This document shows positions 51,262 through 61,013 of a stretch of 64,000 bases of DNA, piece after piece; the stretch's first letter is position 1; each line of letters opens with the position of its first letter. Source of the DNA: Bifidobacterium sp. ESL0704. Lineage in GTDB: Bacteria > Actinomycetota > Actinomycetes > Actinomycetales > Bifidobacteriaceae. Below the pieces are notes generated by a model. That model was not told where the DNA came from and made no database searches. It saw nothing but the letters and a program-made list of their open reading frames with translations. The translations under genes were made by a program, and so were the position numbers. The stretch is from positions 868,001-932,000 of the forward strand of contig NZ_CP113929.1 of assembly GCF_029392075.1 (NCBI RefSeq), read 5' to 3'.

Positions 51262-52866
51262 ATGTCATTCGAGCATCCGAAAACCAACGGGGTTACCATT
51301 CGCGAGGTCGAGCGCGAGATCATGTCCCGGCGCACCACTCACGAAGAACTGGGACACGACCTTGAGGTCATGGACCTGATGCTTGACCTTCTGGGCCATC
51401 CGGAAGACACATTCCGCATCATCCACATCACCGGCACCAACGGCAAAGGCTCCACCGCCCGTATGGCCGAGGCTATCTGCCGCGCTTACGGTATGCGCAC
51501 CGGCCTCTACACCTCGCCGCACCTGCAGAAAATCAACGAGCGCATCGCCGTGGACGGCCAACAGCTGAGCGACGACGATTTCATCGATACGTGGATGCAG
51601 ATCAAGGATTTCGTCGCCCTGGTCGACGCGAAAATGAAGGCTGACGGCAAGGCGCCGATGAGCTATTTTGAGATCCTGACGGCGATGGCGGTCTGGAAGT
51701 TCGCGGATGCGCCCGTCGACGTGGCCATTTTCGAAGTCGGCATGGGCGGACGTTGGGATGCCACCAATGCGTTGAACGGTGACGCCGCGGTCATCGGTCC
51801 GGTCGACATGGACCACATGCAGTGGCTGGGCGACACCCCCGCGAAGATCGCCACGGAGAAGGCCGGCATCATCAAGCACGAGTCCACCGCCATCATCGGC
51901 GCACAGCCGCATGAAACGGAGGTCATGCCCGTTCTCGAGGCCGCGGCCGTCAAGGAGCATGCCACGCTTATCCGCGACGGCGAGGAGATGGAGGTCGTCT
52001 CGCGTCAGCCTGCGGTAGGCGGCCAGCTGGTCACGTTGCGCACGCCGAACGGTACTTACGAGGATATTCCGGTCGCCAAGTTTGGCGAACATCAGGCCCA
52101 TAACGCCTTGGCGGCGCTCGCGGCGGCCGAAACCGTTATTCCCGTGGCCGGTCAGCTCACCCAGGACGTCGTGGCCGAAGCGTTGGGCGGGGTCAAGATT
52201 CCCGGACGCATCGAGCAGGTGCGTACCTCGCCGACCATCATCGTCGACGGCGGGCACAACGTCAACGCCGCCGAATCGCTGCGCGCGGCCCTTGAGGAGA
52301 ACTACAACTTCGAGCAATTGGTCGGCGTGGTCGCGATGATGAAGGACAAGCAGGTCGAGGAATACCTTGGCACGCTGGAGCCGATCATGAGCCAGATCGT
52401 CGTCACCGAGAACTCGTGGCGAGACCGGGTAATGCCTGCCGAGGAACTCGAGAAGATCGCGGTCAGTGTGTTCGGCCGCGACCGTGTCACCCGCATCGAC
52501 AACCTTCCCGACGCCATCCAGGAGGCCGTCAACATGGTCGACGCCGATGACGAACTGGGCGTCGGCTACGGCCATGGCGTGCTCATCTGCGGCAGCTTCG
52601 TCACCGCCGGCGACGCCCGCACGCTGCTGGCTGAGAAGAAGAATCCGGAACTGGCCCTGCCCAAGGCGCAGCGTGTGGCGGGCAAGCTTAAGAACGACAA
52701 AGCCGATGCCGGCAATGCCAAAGACGAGGACGAGGACATCGTTTCCGAGGTATTCGGCGATGCGTTCGGTGATTTCGGAGTCAAGCAGGTACCCTTCGAA
52801 GGCGAGTTCGAACCCGGCACCACCGCCGAGCAGCTCCGCCGCAAGCAGAACGGCGACGACAAGTAG
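51262..52866 (+). CDS. folC: Bifunctional folylpolyglutamate/dihydrofolate synthase
   Basis: This 534-residue Mur-ligase-fold enzyme has the P-loop G-T-N-G-K-G-S-T (about 58-65), F-E-V-G-M-G-G-R-W-D-A-T-N and the C-terminal domain signature D-G-G-H-N-V-N-A. It adds glutamate to folates. ATG 51262 is preceded by GAGG. The C-terminal tail (about 470-534) is acidic and Lys-rich, longer than in enteric FolC, and common in bifidobacteria. It lies upstream of smc on the same strand. Confidence 0.93.
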   Translation: MSFEHPKTNGVTIREVEREIMSRRTTHEELGHDLEVMDLMLDLLGHPEDTFRIIHITGTNGKGSTARMAEAICRAYGMRTGLYTSPHLQKINERIAVDGQQLSDDDFIDTWMQIKDFVALVDAKMKADGKAPMSYFEILTAMAVWKFADAPVDVAIFEVGMGGRWDATNALNGDAAVIGPVDMDHMQWLGDTPAKIATEKAGIIKHESTAIIGAQPHETEVMPVLEAAAVKEHATLIRDGEEMEVVSRQPAVGGQLVTLRTPNGTYEDIPVAKFGEHQAHNALAALAAAETVIPVAGQLTQDVVAEALGGVKIPGRIEQVRTSPTIIVDGGHNVNAAESLRAALEENYNFEQLVGVVAMMKDKQVEEYLGTLEPIMSQIVVTENSWRDRVMPAEELEKIAVSVFGRDRVTRIDNLPDAIQEAVNMVDADDELGVGYGHGVLICGSFVTAGDARTLLAEKKNPELALPKAQRVAGKLKNDKADAGNAKDEDEDIVSEVFGDAFGDFGVKQVPFEGEFEPGTTAEQLRRKQNGDDK

Positions 52867-52943
52867 CAGCAGACGTCTCTCGAGTGGTCCTGCCGAACAT
52901 TTCCAAATGTGATGCTGCTATTTGCAAGTTTTACGTGCCGACG

Positions 52944-53022
52944 GGCATAAAGTGGTCGTTACTGGTCTAAAGTGGTCAAAATATGTGTTCCACATGACCA
53001 CTTTATGCCAGTAACGACCACT
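52944..53022 (+). promoter_or_regulatory. Nested alternative hairpins between folC and smc
   Basis: Outer arms AGTGGTCGTTACTGG (52951-52965) and 53008-53022 pair perfectly over 15 bp, and inner arms TAAAGTGGTCA (52968-52978) and 52995-53005 over 11 bp. A competing 14-bp perfect pairing joins GGCATAAAGTGGTC (52944-52957) to 52996-53009. The two folds exclude each other. The structure ends 140 bases before smc and has no T tract. Confidence 0.65.
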
Positions 53023-53162
53023 CCGTTCCAGTGGTAGCCGACTGATGCCGATAGATGGGGTTGACGTTACAATAGAGGAATCGTATGGCGTCCAAATCTG
53101 CCGGTTGGGGGCGAAACGCCAGAAACGGTGGCATGCAGAGAGTAGAAGGGTGAAGTCGAGTC

Positions 53163-56100
53163 ATGTATCTGAAGGAACTGACGCTCAAGGGATTCAAGTC
53201 CTTCGCCTCTGCGACCACGCTGCGCTTTGAACCCGGCATCACGGCCGTGGTCGGCCCCAACGGCAGCGGCAAGTCCAACATCGTCGATGCGCTGACATGG
53301 GTCATGGGGGAGCAGGGCGCCAAAAATCTGCGCGGCACCTCGATGGAAGACGTCATCTTCGCCGGTACCTCCTCACGTCCGCCGCTGGGACGTGCGCAAG
53401 TCAGCCTGACCATCGACAACACCGACGGCACACTCGATATCGACTACACGGAAGTCACCATCAGCCGCACCATCTACCGCAACGGTGGCAGCGAATACGC
53501 CATCAACGGCTCGCCCTGCCGCTTGCTTGATATTCAGGAGCTCTTGAGCGACACCGGCTTGGGCCAGCAAATGCATGTCATCGTCGGGCAGGGCAGGCTT
53601 GACGAGATCCTTAAAGCCGACCCCGCAGGTCACCGCGCCTTCATCGAAGAGGCCGCCGGCATCCTGAAACATCGCAAGCGCAAGGAACGCGCGATACGCA
53701 AGCTCAAGAACACCGAGGCGAACCTTGCCCGCACCGACGATCTGCTGCACGAGATTCGCCGGCAGCTGGGACCGCTCGGACGTCAGGCCAAGATCTCGCG
53801 TCGTGCGGCGAGCATACAGATTTCCTTGCGCGATGCACAATCGAGGATTTTCGCCGAGGACGCCCAGAATTCCATGAAAAGCCGTGCCAAGTTGCGCAAT
53901 GAACTTGGTGACGTACGACGCCAGCTGGAAACTGCGCAACGCGAGCTGGCGAAAGTCAAGGTGCATATCGAGCAGGTCGAGGCGTTGAGTTCCGAGTCCA
54001 GCCCGGCCATGGCCAAGGTCAACGAGACCTGGCATGAGCTCTCCGGCATTGAGGAACGGTTCCGCTCGCTGGCTTCGTTGGCCAACGAGCGCGCGCGTTC
54101 GCTGGCAGGCCAGATGATCACGAACTTCGGTGAGGACCCGGATATTCTCGAGTCCCGTGCCAAAGAACTGGACGGGCAGGCCGAATCTCAGAAAAAGGCC
54201 GTTTCCGACATGCGCATTGCGTATGATAAAGCGACTGAATCTCGTGCCGGCAATGAAAAGCAGCTTGCCGCAGCCCGTCAGACATTGACACAACTGCGCA
54301 AAGTCGCGCAGGAGCACACCTCGAAGCTCGCCAATCTACGTGAGCTCAAAACCCGCGAGGAATCCGCCATCGAGTTGGCGCAAAGCCGTGCCAAGGATTT
54401 CAATGGGCAGCGCGAGTCCATCGTCAAACAGCGCGACGAGGCCACGGCCCAACGCGATGCCCTTGAGGCAGAAACCCAGAATACCGGTGTTGAGAATAGT
54501 GCGGCCGCGCTTGAAGCGGCGAAAACTGTGATGCAGCAGCGTCAGGAAGAGCTCGACGCCCTGCAGGAGCAATTGCGGGCGGTAAACGCTAAGGTGACGG
54601 CACTGAAGGCGAAGGCCGATGCCTTGAACGAGACCTTGGAAAGCCGCAATGCCTCTGGTGAGCTGGAACAGGATGATGCCGTGGCCGCCCTGGGTCGACT
54701 TGCCGACTTCATCCACGTCGAAGACGGCTGGGAAGAGGCCATCGCCCACGCGCTCGACCAGTTTGCCAGCGCCATCGTGGTGCCCGCTAAATCCAATATG
54801 GTCGAGGCGTTGCGCCGGGCGAGCGCCGACAAGCTGGGGCAGGCAGTGGTATTGCATCCACTTGAAGGTGCGGCCGAAGACGGTGCCAGCGAACAAAACA
54901 AGGATGAAAATGCGCAAGACGGTCAATATCCGGTTCGTTGCGCTTCCGCTCTGGTAAGCGTCAACGGTTCCGCCAAAGACGCCGATTTCGCTGCCAACGT
55001 CGTTCGTGCGGTGCGTGTGCTGCTGGACGATGTCGCCGCCGTGCCCGACATGGGTACCGCGTTTCAGGCCGTGGAAGGGGAGCATGAGCGGTTCAGCCAG
55101 GCCGTCACCAAATCCGGCGAAGTGGTCAACGCTGTCGGTGCCATCGGCGGCTCCTCGCGCTCGCAAAGCGACCTTTCGTTGGCTGCCCGGCGTGACAAGG
55201 CATTGACACAAGCCAAGAAACTCACGGACGATGCGGCGGCGATCAAGCCGAAGATCGAAGCGGCACAGACGGCTTGCGACAACGCACGTCTTGAAGTCGA
55301 TCGTCAGTCGCAGCAGCGCATCCAGGCCAAGGTGAAGGCCGATCAGGCTCGCAAGAATCTGCAAAACGTCGAACAGCGGGTCAAACAACTGATGCGGCAG
55401 CTCAAGGGGCTTGATGAGAAAATCAAGCAGACCGAAGACGAGCGGCAGACCCATCAGCTCAAACTCGAGGATTTGAGCCAGGCGCTTGACACCGCCGAGC
55501 ATTCCGACACGGAAAACGAGGATTTTGACGATCTGGACAAACGCGTCCACGAACTCGAAACCATGCTCGACAAGGCGCGTGAGCAGGAAGTCTCGGCCAA
55601 GATTACTTGGAATGATGCCAGCCGCAAGGCCGATTCACTGGTTCGTCAGGCAGGACTTTTGCACGATCAGGCGAGTGAAGCCGTGGCGAGACGGGCGAAG
55701 ATGAAGGCGCTCAACGAGAAGCGTGAACGCCAGCAGACGCATGACTGGCAGATTGCGGCGGATGCGCGGGGTATGGCCGCGTTGGTCGCAACCGTACTGA
55801 AAACCGTGGTCGCCAAACGTGATGAACTTTCGAAAGCCGCCTCGAGCCATGACGCTGAGCTGAAGCAACTGCGCGCGCAGCGCGACGAGGCCGAGCCGAA
55901 AGTGGCGGAGCTGCAACAGCGCGAACACGAGCTGGACGTGAACCGTGAGCGTCTGGCCGCCCAATATGGACAGATCGAGCAAAAGGTTTCCGACACGCTG
56001 GGCATGGGGCTCGAGGCATTGGTCGATGAATACGGCCCCGACAAGCTGGTTCCGGTGCTTGATGACGAAGGCCGTCCGATTCCGCTTGACAACGGTGACG

Positions 56101-56993
56101 GCGAGAATGGCGCTGCTGCCGAAAATGGCGAATCGACGCCCGTTTCAGCTGATGGCATTGGCACTGCCGACGCAGGAGATCACGCAAAGAATGGTTCCGA
56201 CGTCGAAGTACGGCGAGATTCGGATGACGATACGTCTGAAAACGATGTTCAGCACGATTCAGACGAGGACGTACCCATCGATGCCAACCATTATCAGATG
56301 GTGCCCTACGTCCGCGCCGAGCAGGAGAAACGGCTTCACAAGGCCGAACGCGACCTGAAGGCGCTGGGCAAGGTCAACCCGCTGGCCGCCGAGGAGTTCG
56401 ACGCGCTTGAGACACGCAACCAGTATTTGAATGACCAGCGCAACGACGTTGCCAAGAGTCGCGATGACCTCTTGAAGCTCATCAAGGATCTTGACCGCAC
56501 GATGATCGAGGTATTCAAGAACGCCTTCGACGATACGGCCGCAGCATTCGAAAAGGTCTTCGCGACGCTCTTCCCGGGAGGCAAGGGTCGACTGCGTTTG
56601 GAGAATCCCGACGATCTGCTCACCACCGGCGTCATCGTCGAGGCCAGCCCCGCCGGCAAGCGTGTCAAGCAGCTGAGCCTACTTTCCGGCGGCGAACGCT
56701 CGCTCACCGCTCTGGCGCTGCTTTTCGCCATCTTCACCGCGCGTCCCAGCCCGTTCTATGTGATGGACGAGGTCGAGGCCGCGCTTGACGACATCAACCT
56801 GACCCGTCTGATCAACGCGTTCAACGATCTGCGCCGGCACGCTCAGCTCATCGTCATCACCCACCAGCAGCGCACCATGGCCATTGCCGACGCGCTCTAC
56901 GGGGTGACGATGCGCTCCGATGGCGTCACCGCCGTGGTGAGCCAAAAGCTCGAGCATGATGTGGCAAAAACTATGGGAAATCCTGAAATCTAG
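53163..56993 (+). CDS. smc: Chromosome segregation ATPase SMC
   Basis: This 1276-residue SMC has Walker A G-P-N-G-S-G-K-S (31-38), a long coiled coil, a hinge (about 500-680), the return coil, the ABC signature L-S-G-G-E-R-S (1174-1180) and Walker B F-Y-V-M-D-E-V-E. It entraps DNA with ScpA/ScpB to organise and segregate the chromosome. An acidic, low-complexity insert of about 65 residues (about 976-1040, rich in D, E, N, G) sits late in the second coil just before the C-terminal head, which makes the protein longer than the usual 1180-1200. The start ATG 53163 gives the canonical M-Y-L-K-E-L. Confidence 0.97.
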   Translation: MYLKELTLKGFKSFASATTLRFEPGITAVVGPNGSGKSNIVDALTWVMGEQGAKNLRGTSMEDVIFAGTSSRPPLGRAQVSLTIDNTDGTLDIDYTEVTISRTIYRNGGSEYAINGSPCRLLDIQELLSDTGLGQQMHVIVGQGRLDEILKADPAGHRAFIEEAAGILKHRKRKERAIRKLKNTEANLARTDDLLHEIRRQLGPLGRQAKISRRAASIQISLRDAQSRIFAEDAQNSMKSRAKLRNELGDVRRQLETAQRELAKVKVHIEQVEALSSESSPAMAKVNETWHELSGIEERFRSLASLANERARSLAGQMITNFGEDPDILESRAKELDGQAESQKKAVSDMRIAYDKATESRAGNEKQLAAARQTLTQLRKVAQEHTSKLANLRELKTREESAIELAQSRAKDFNGQRESIVKQRDEATAQRDALEAETQNTGVENSAAALEAAKTVMQQRQEELDALQEQLRAVNAKVTALKAKADALNETLESRNASGELEQDDAVAALGRLADFIHVEDGWEEAIAHALDQFASAIVVPAKSNMVEALRRASADKLGQAVVLHPLEGAAEDGASEQNKDENAQDGQYPVRCASALVSVNGSAKDADFAANVVRAVRVLLDDVAAVPDMGTAFQAVEGEHERFSQAVTKSGEVVNAVGAIGGSSRSQSDLSLAARRDKALTQAKKLTDDAAAIKPKIEAAQTACDNARLEVDRQSQQRIQAKVKADQARKNLQNVEQRVKQLMRQLKGLDEKIKQTEDERQTHQLKLEDLSQALDTAEHSDTENEDFDDLDKRVHELETMLDKAREQEVSAKITWNDASRKADSLVRQAGLLHDQASEAVARRAKMKALNEKRERQQTHDWQIAADARGMAALVATVLKTVVAKRDELSKAASSHDAELKQLRAQRDEAEPKVAELQQREHELDVNRERLAAQYGQIEQKVSDTLGMGLEALVDEYGPDKLVPVLDDEGRPIPLDNGDGENGAAAENGESTPVSADGIGTADAGDHAKNGSDVEVRRDSDDDTSENDVQHDSDEDVPIDANHYQMVPYVRAEQEKRLHKAERDLKALGKVNPLAAEEFDALETRNQYLNDQRNDVAKSRDDLLKLIKDLDRTMIEVFKNAFDDTAAAFEKVFATLFPGGKGRLRLENPDDLLTTGVIVEASPAGKRVKQLSLLSGGERSLTALALLFAIFTARPSPFYVMDEVEAALDDINLTRLINAFNDLRRHAQLIVITHQQRTMAIADALYGVTMRSDGVTAVVSQKLEHDVAKTMGNPEI

Positions 56994-57056
56994 ATATTAC
57001 CTTATTGTGTTTATAAATAATAGTATTAAACATAATAGGGATAAGAGAAGCTGGTC

Positions 57057-59243
57057 ATGGATTTAAAAGAAGTTTTACAAATTAGTGATAGGGATATTCC
57101 GAGAACGTTTGTTCGTCTTGAACTTACTGATGGTCGAAATCATTGGAAATCCGACTATCGCTTAGACCATTATGCTCCAGGAAATCGATCTTTCGAAAGA
57201 ATGAACGATTTTGACGAGTACCAATTCTCGCAGATTTTCAAAGAGATGAAAATTGATCGTAGATTGCCAAACAATTATGAGATTCCCAAAGAATCGCTTT
57301 TCCTGATATTTGCACGTATCGAAAAAGGTTATGATAAGTATCTTTTTGTTGGTTATCGAAGAGGGAACAAAAGTGAAGATGAATTTGTCAATGAACCGAC
57401 TTTGGATGCTTTACTTGGTCACGTTTATATAGATTTTCGTAAGCAAGATGCTGCTGACGTATTGAGTTCAGGGAAAGCGGCAAATCGGCTGCAGCTCTTT
57501 TCCTTCGAGGCGGTGAATCAGAAGGCTAAGGTCAACAAGGATGAATTTACTTACCCGTATGATAATCCAGATGTCAGAAAAGCTAATTTTGAAAAATGGT
57601 TAGGTGAAAATTTAAGTGGGGATAGGGGAACAAATTCGTGGATCGGGTTTGTTTCTCCTACAGAGAAAGCACATGAGGCGGTTGATCTTCTAGAGTTTCC
57701 AGAGTATCGCAATCTTCATGCTGACATTGAATCCGTAGTTAATGATTTTAAACCGATTTTCGGTATCTCTGATTCTAGTCGAATGCACGATTTTATTGAA
57801 AACCTTGGTATCGTCACAACAGATCCTGATAATCAGGATTCTTTGGGCGGGGACTATTCAGATTTCTATAGTAGTGCACAAAAATATTATGAATATTTGG
57901 CTACAGGAAACAAGCAGGAGTTTACTCAGTATGGAGTCTACTCTCCTTCAAAGGAGAAAGAAGAGGGGAAAGATACCCGAGAGCTTGATGCAGCAAAGGA
58001 GGGACAGAATAGTAATGGCGGTTCTCGCGAAAAAGACGAAGTTTCTGAAAGACAGAAATCGATTAGTGAGATGAGCAATGTCACTGAGCAGACTGATGAC
58101 AATGGCGAGGAATTTCAAGAAGATAAGCGCGAAAAAGAAGAGATATTGAAAAAAGCGGAAACAATGGCTAGAATGCCCAATCATCCTATAAAGAATCTAT
58201 CCTATAACACGGTCTGGTTCGGTGCCCCTGGAACAGGAAAGAGTCACTCGCTTAATAAAATAGTTAAGAGTTGTTTTGGAGACCGTTCTGAGCGCGTTAC
58301 GTTCTATGCCGATTACCAGCATGCTGATTTTGTGGGTACATATAAGCCTGTGATGCAAGAAACCGGCATTCAATATTGCTTTGTTCCTGGTCCCTTTATC
58401 CGAGTTCTGGAACGAGCGTTGAATGACCCCGGAAACAATTATGCGTTGGTCATTGAAGAGCTGAATAGGGCAGAAACTGCATCCGTATTTGGTGAGTTAT
58501 TCCAGTTGCTTGATCGTGATGGAGATGGTGTGAGCTGGTATCCGGTTTCAGTAAGTGTTGATTGCAGTAAATATTTGTCTGGTTCGGGACTTTCACATAA
58601 TGCTATCGCCAAAAGGGTGTTGCGTAATCTTGTGAGTAAATGCATGGAATTGGAGGAAAATCAACTTGCAGGTTGGGAAGAGTGCACACGTATTGTATTA
58701 CCTGGAAACATGTATATTTTGGCGACTATGAACTCGGCCGATCAAGGTGTGTATCTGTTGGATACGGCTTTCAAGAGGCGTTGGAATTTCAAGTATATTG
58801 ACATCGATGCAGGCGAGAACGATATGAGCAGTAAAGAAAAATCTCAGAATGAGTGGTGGACTTGGAGAAAGAAGATTAATACATTGCTGAGAAACTGTGG
58901 TGTGAGTGAGGATAAGCAGCTGGGCCCCTTCTTCTTGGATAACGCGGCTCAGGACGGACTGTTGGAGAATCCGGATAGTCTCTTTAACGAGGCAATGAAA
59001 AGCAAGGTCATCATGTATCTGTTCGAAGATGCCGCTCGATATAACCGTGAAGATGTGTTCAATGTTTCCGATATTCTAAAAGAATCTGGGGATACGCTTG
59101 CTGAAAATGTTAGGGGTTCGCGAAGCGATAGACTTTCGTTGAGCATGCTGTTTAGATATTGGGATAGTCATCATTATGAAGTTTTCAATAATCCGAAAGA
59201 TGCTGGTGCAAATGATGAAACGTCTGACAGTTCTCAAGAATGA
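57057..59243 (+). CDS. McrB-like AAA+ restriction subunit
   Basis: This 728-residue protein has an unrecognised N-terminal region (1-290), a charged Glu/Lys linker (about 300-375) and an AAA_5/McrB motor: Walker A G-A-P-G-T-G-K-S (389-396), Walker B A-L-V-I-E-E-L-N-R-A (about 462-471) and the McrB-type A-T-M-N-S-A-D-Q-G...R-R-W block (about 557-578). McrB motors use GTP to translocate DNA and activate a nuclease partner, here encoded 13 bases downstream. The N-terminal part would recognise the DNA target or modification. GC is far lower than in smc upstream, a clear sign of acquisition. Confidence 0.87.
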   Translation: MDLKEVLQISDRDIPRTFVRLELTDGRNHWKSDYRLDHYAPGNRSFERMNDFDEYQFSQIFKEMKIDRRLPNNYEIPKESLFLIFARIEKGYDKYLFVGYRRGNKSEDEFVNEPTLDALLGHVYIDFRKQDAADVLSSGKAANRLQLFSFEAVNQKAKVNKDEFTYPYDNPDVRKANFEKWLGENLSGDRGTNSWIGFVSPTEKAHEAVDLLEFPEYRNLHADIESVVNDFKPIFGISDSSRMHDFIENLGIVTTDPDNQDSLGGDYSDFYSSAQKYYEYLATGNKQEFTQYGVYSPSKEKEEGKDTRELDAAKEGQNSNGGSREKDEVSERQKSISEMSNVTEQTDDNGEEFQEDKREKEEILKKAETMARMPNHPIKNLSYNTVWFGAPGTGKSHSLNKIVKSCFGDRSERVTFYADYQHADFVGTYKPVMQETGIQYCFVPGPFIRVLERALNDPGNNYALVIEELNRAETASVFGELFQLLDRDGDGVSWYPVSVSVDCSKYLSGSGLSHNAIAKRVLRNLVSKCMELEENQLAGWEECTRIVLPGNMYILATMNSADQGVYLLDTAFKRRWNFKYIDIDAGENDMSSKEKSQNEWWTWRKKINTLLRNCGVSEDKQLGPFFLDNAAQDGLLENPDSLFNEAMKSKVIMYLFEDAARYNREDVFNVSDILKESGDTLAENVRGSRSDRLSLSMLFRYWDSHHYEVFNNPKDAGANDETSDSSQE

Positions 59244-59256
59244 TGAATGACATCTC

Positions 59257-60882
59257 ATGAAGATACCAGTTTTTATAGAAAAACAGGAGTGTAGTCTCAA
59301 TGCTTTACAATTAGCTTGGGGATTGATGAATGCGTCGTCAGGTCATGCTCAGGTGAATGAGGAGTTTAGGCGACGCTCGGAAACTGAAGAAGCCATAAAA
59401 GTGCTGAAGAACATTAATGTTGCTGACAGCGGCAGAACTAATTTATTAGTAGAAGAGAAGGACAAGAAGAAATATAAATTCAATTATGTAGGATTTATTA
59501 GCGTATGGAATAGTCTATTTATTGTATTGCCAAAGTATTATTTTAAAAAAATCAACGGGGATGGTATCGCTAAGCTGGATAGCCATGTAGTGAGTCAGTT
59601 GCTCGGTGATTTAATTGAATCGGTTCATATTAAGAATAAAAGGCTTGGCAAAACACCTCAAGAAGAAAAATTAGTGTTTCGCGATACGTTTGAGCTGAGA
59701 AACGAATATAAGCTTGAGCAGAACAAGCTGTCTCTATATCGCGTGTTGCTTAATGACTATGCAGAAAACGGAATGTACACCAGTTCATGTCGCATTTATG
59801 AACATAACGGTTGTGGCAATGTTGAATGGAATCGGACTGTTGAATCTTGTAGCCCAGTCGCTGTTGAAAACATGATAGGGTATTGGGATTTTATTACTAC
59901 ACGGCGAATACCGACAAAAAGTAGAATTGCTGAAATACAACAGGCGATTGTTGATGAAATCAGTGTAACCGTTGAACAGATGGGACTTAACAAGATTTTT
60001 AAATTGCCGCTTTGTGGTCTGCGAGCCAAACAGCTTAGTGAATTAGGTACGCCTGCCAGGCTTTTCCATGAAGTGCATAATGAGCTTTATGCCGAATGCG
60101 AGACACGGAAAAAACGTTTGCTGCAAGCGATGTGTGAATTTTTGAATGATTATAGTCCTTCTCAAAAAAGAAAAGTGATGGTTGATGGAACAGCGAGGTT
60201 TGACAGGGTTTGGGAACAGGTTTGTCAAGATCTCTTTGAAAATCGTGATGAGGAATTACAAACAGATCGGCCACATTGGGAATTTTATGACGATGCTGAA
60301 GTTGAAAAGCATTTTTTAAATGCAAAAGATGATTCAGACGAAAAAAAATCTGAGGACACCGCTGCACTCGAACGAGATATCGTGTCATATCATTCGACTC
60401 GAAAAAACTGGTATGTTTTAGATGCTAAATACTATATTCCCCAATACGGCAGAGGAAAACGACAAAAAATCAGTGGTCAACCTGATACCTATGACATTAT
60501 TAAACAATATTTTTATGCTATTGAGTTAGAACGAAAAAAGGGTAAAGATAGCGTCTATGGTAATGCTTTCATTCTTCCGGCAAGAAATAATTTTGGGCAT
60601 GAATCTAAACGTCCCTTTTTAGTTCAGCGTGGGCAGGTATCTTTGGCTTTTCTGCCGGTTGTGGAATCTGACATTACAGATAATACTGTGAATGAACGCG
60701 TAGTTGATGCTGAATGGAAGAAGTGTATTCGGGTATTTGAAATGGATCCTGAACAAGCACTCGGGGCATATGTTGGAGAATATGACCATGACTCAGCAGA
60801 AATATATCTGGGTCAAATGTTTCCCGAGAGTAATGACAATATTGTTAGGTATGCTAACGATATAGCTTTAAAAGCTGACTGA
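59257..60882 (+). CDS. LlaJI/McrC-like restriction endonuclease subunit
   Basis: This 541-residue protein resembles the LlaJI-family nuclease partner of McrB-like motors. A PD-(D/E)xK-type core is visible near the C-terminus: N-W-Y-V-L-D389-A-K391-Y-Y, then Q-x-x-x-Y-D-I-I-K-Q-Y-F-Y-A, as in McrC (D-x-K followed by a helix packing on it). The N-terminal 250 residues should dock on the motor. It has the same low GC and AT-rich codon use as its neighbour and is co-transcribed with it. No DNA methyltransferase is present on either side, so the pair may attack modified DNA (type IV-like) or rely on a distant methylase. Confidence 0.8.
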   Translation: MKIPVFIEKQECSLNALQLAWGLMNASSGHAQVNEEFRRRSETEEAIKVLKNINVADSGRTNLLVEEKDKKKYKFNYVGFISVWNSLFIVLPKYYFKKINGDGIAKLDSHVVSQLLGDLIESVHIKNKRLGKTPQEEKLVFRDTFELRNEYKLEQNKLSLYRVLLNDYAENGMYTSSCRIYEHNGCGNVEWNRTVESCSPVAVENMIGYWDFITTRRIPTKSRIAEIQQAIVDEISVTVEQMGLNKIFKLPLCGLRAKQLSELGTPARLFHEVHNELYAECETRKKRLLQAMCEFLNDYSPSQKRKVMVDGTARFDRVWEQVCQDLFENRDEELQTDRPHWEFYDDAEVEKHFLNAKDDSDEKKSEDTAALERDIVSYHSTRKNWYVLDAKYYIPQYGRGKRQKISGQPDTYDIIKQYFYAIELERKKGKDSVYGNAFILPARNNFGHESKRPFLVQRGQVSLAFLPVVESDITDNTVNERVVDAEWKKCIRVFEMDPEQALGAYVGEYDHDSAEIYLGQMFPESNDNIVRYANDIALKAD

Positions 60883-61013
60883 GTATGAATGGATACTTGA
60901 AATTCATAAGCTATTTGAGTTGGTAAAAGTAATGGAAAATTTCATAGGTTTATTTGTATCTGACAATAGCCGCATAGTGAAGTTTGCTAAGGTTCCTGAA
61001 AGTACTCTAGCTT

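Noticed and set aside
56981..61001. TCCTGAAA present at both edges of the restriction insertion (56981-56988 and 60994-61001) as possible target duplication
   Set aside because: Eight bases 4 kb apart are easily found by chance, and there is no recombinase or tRNA-like target, so no attachment site is claimed.
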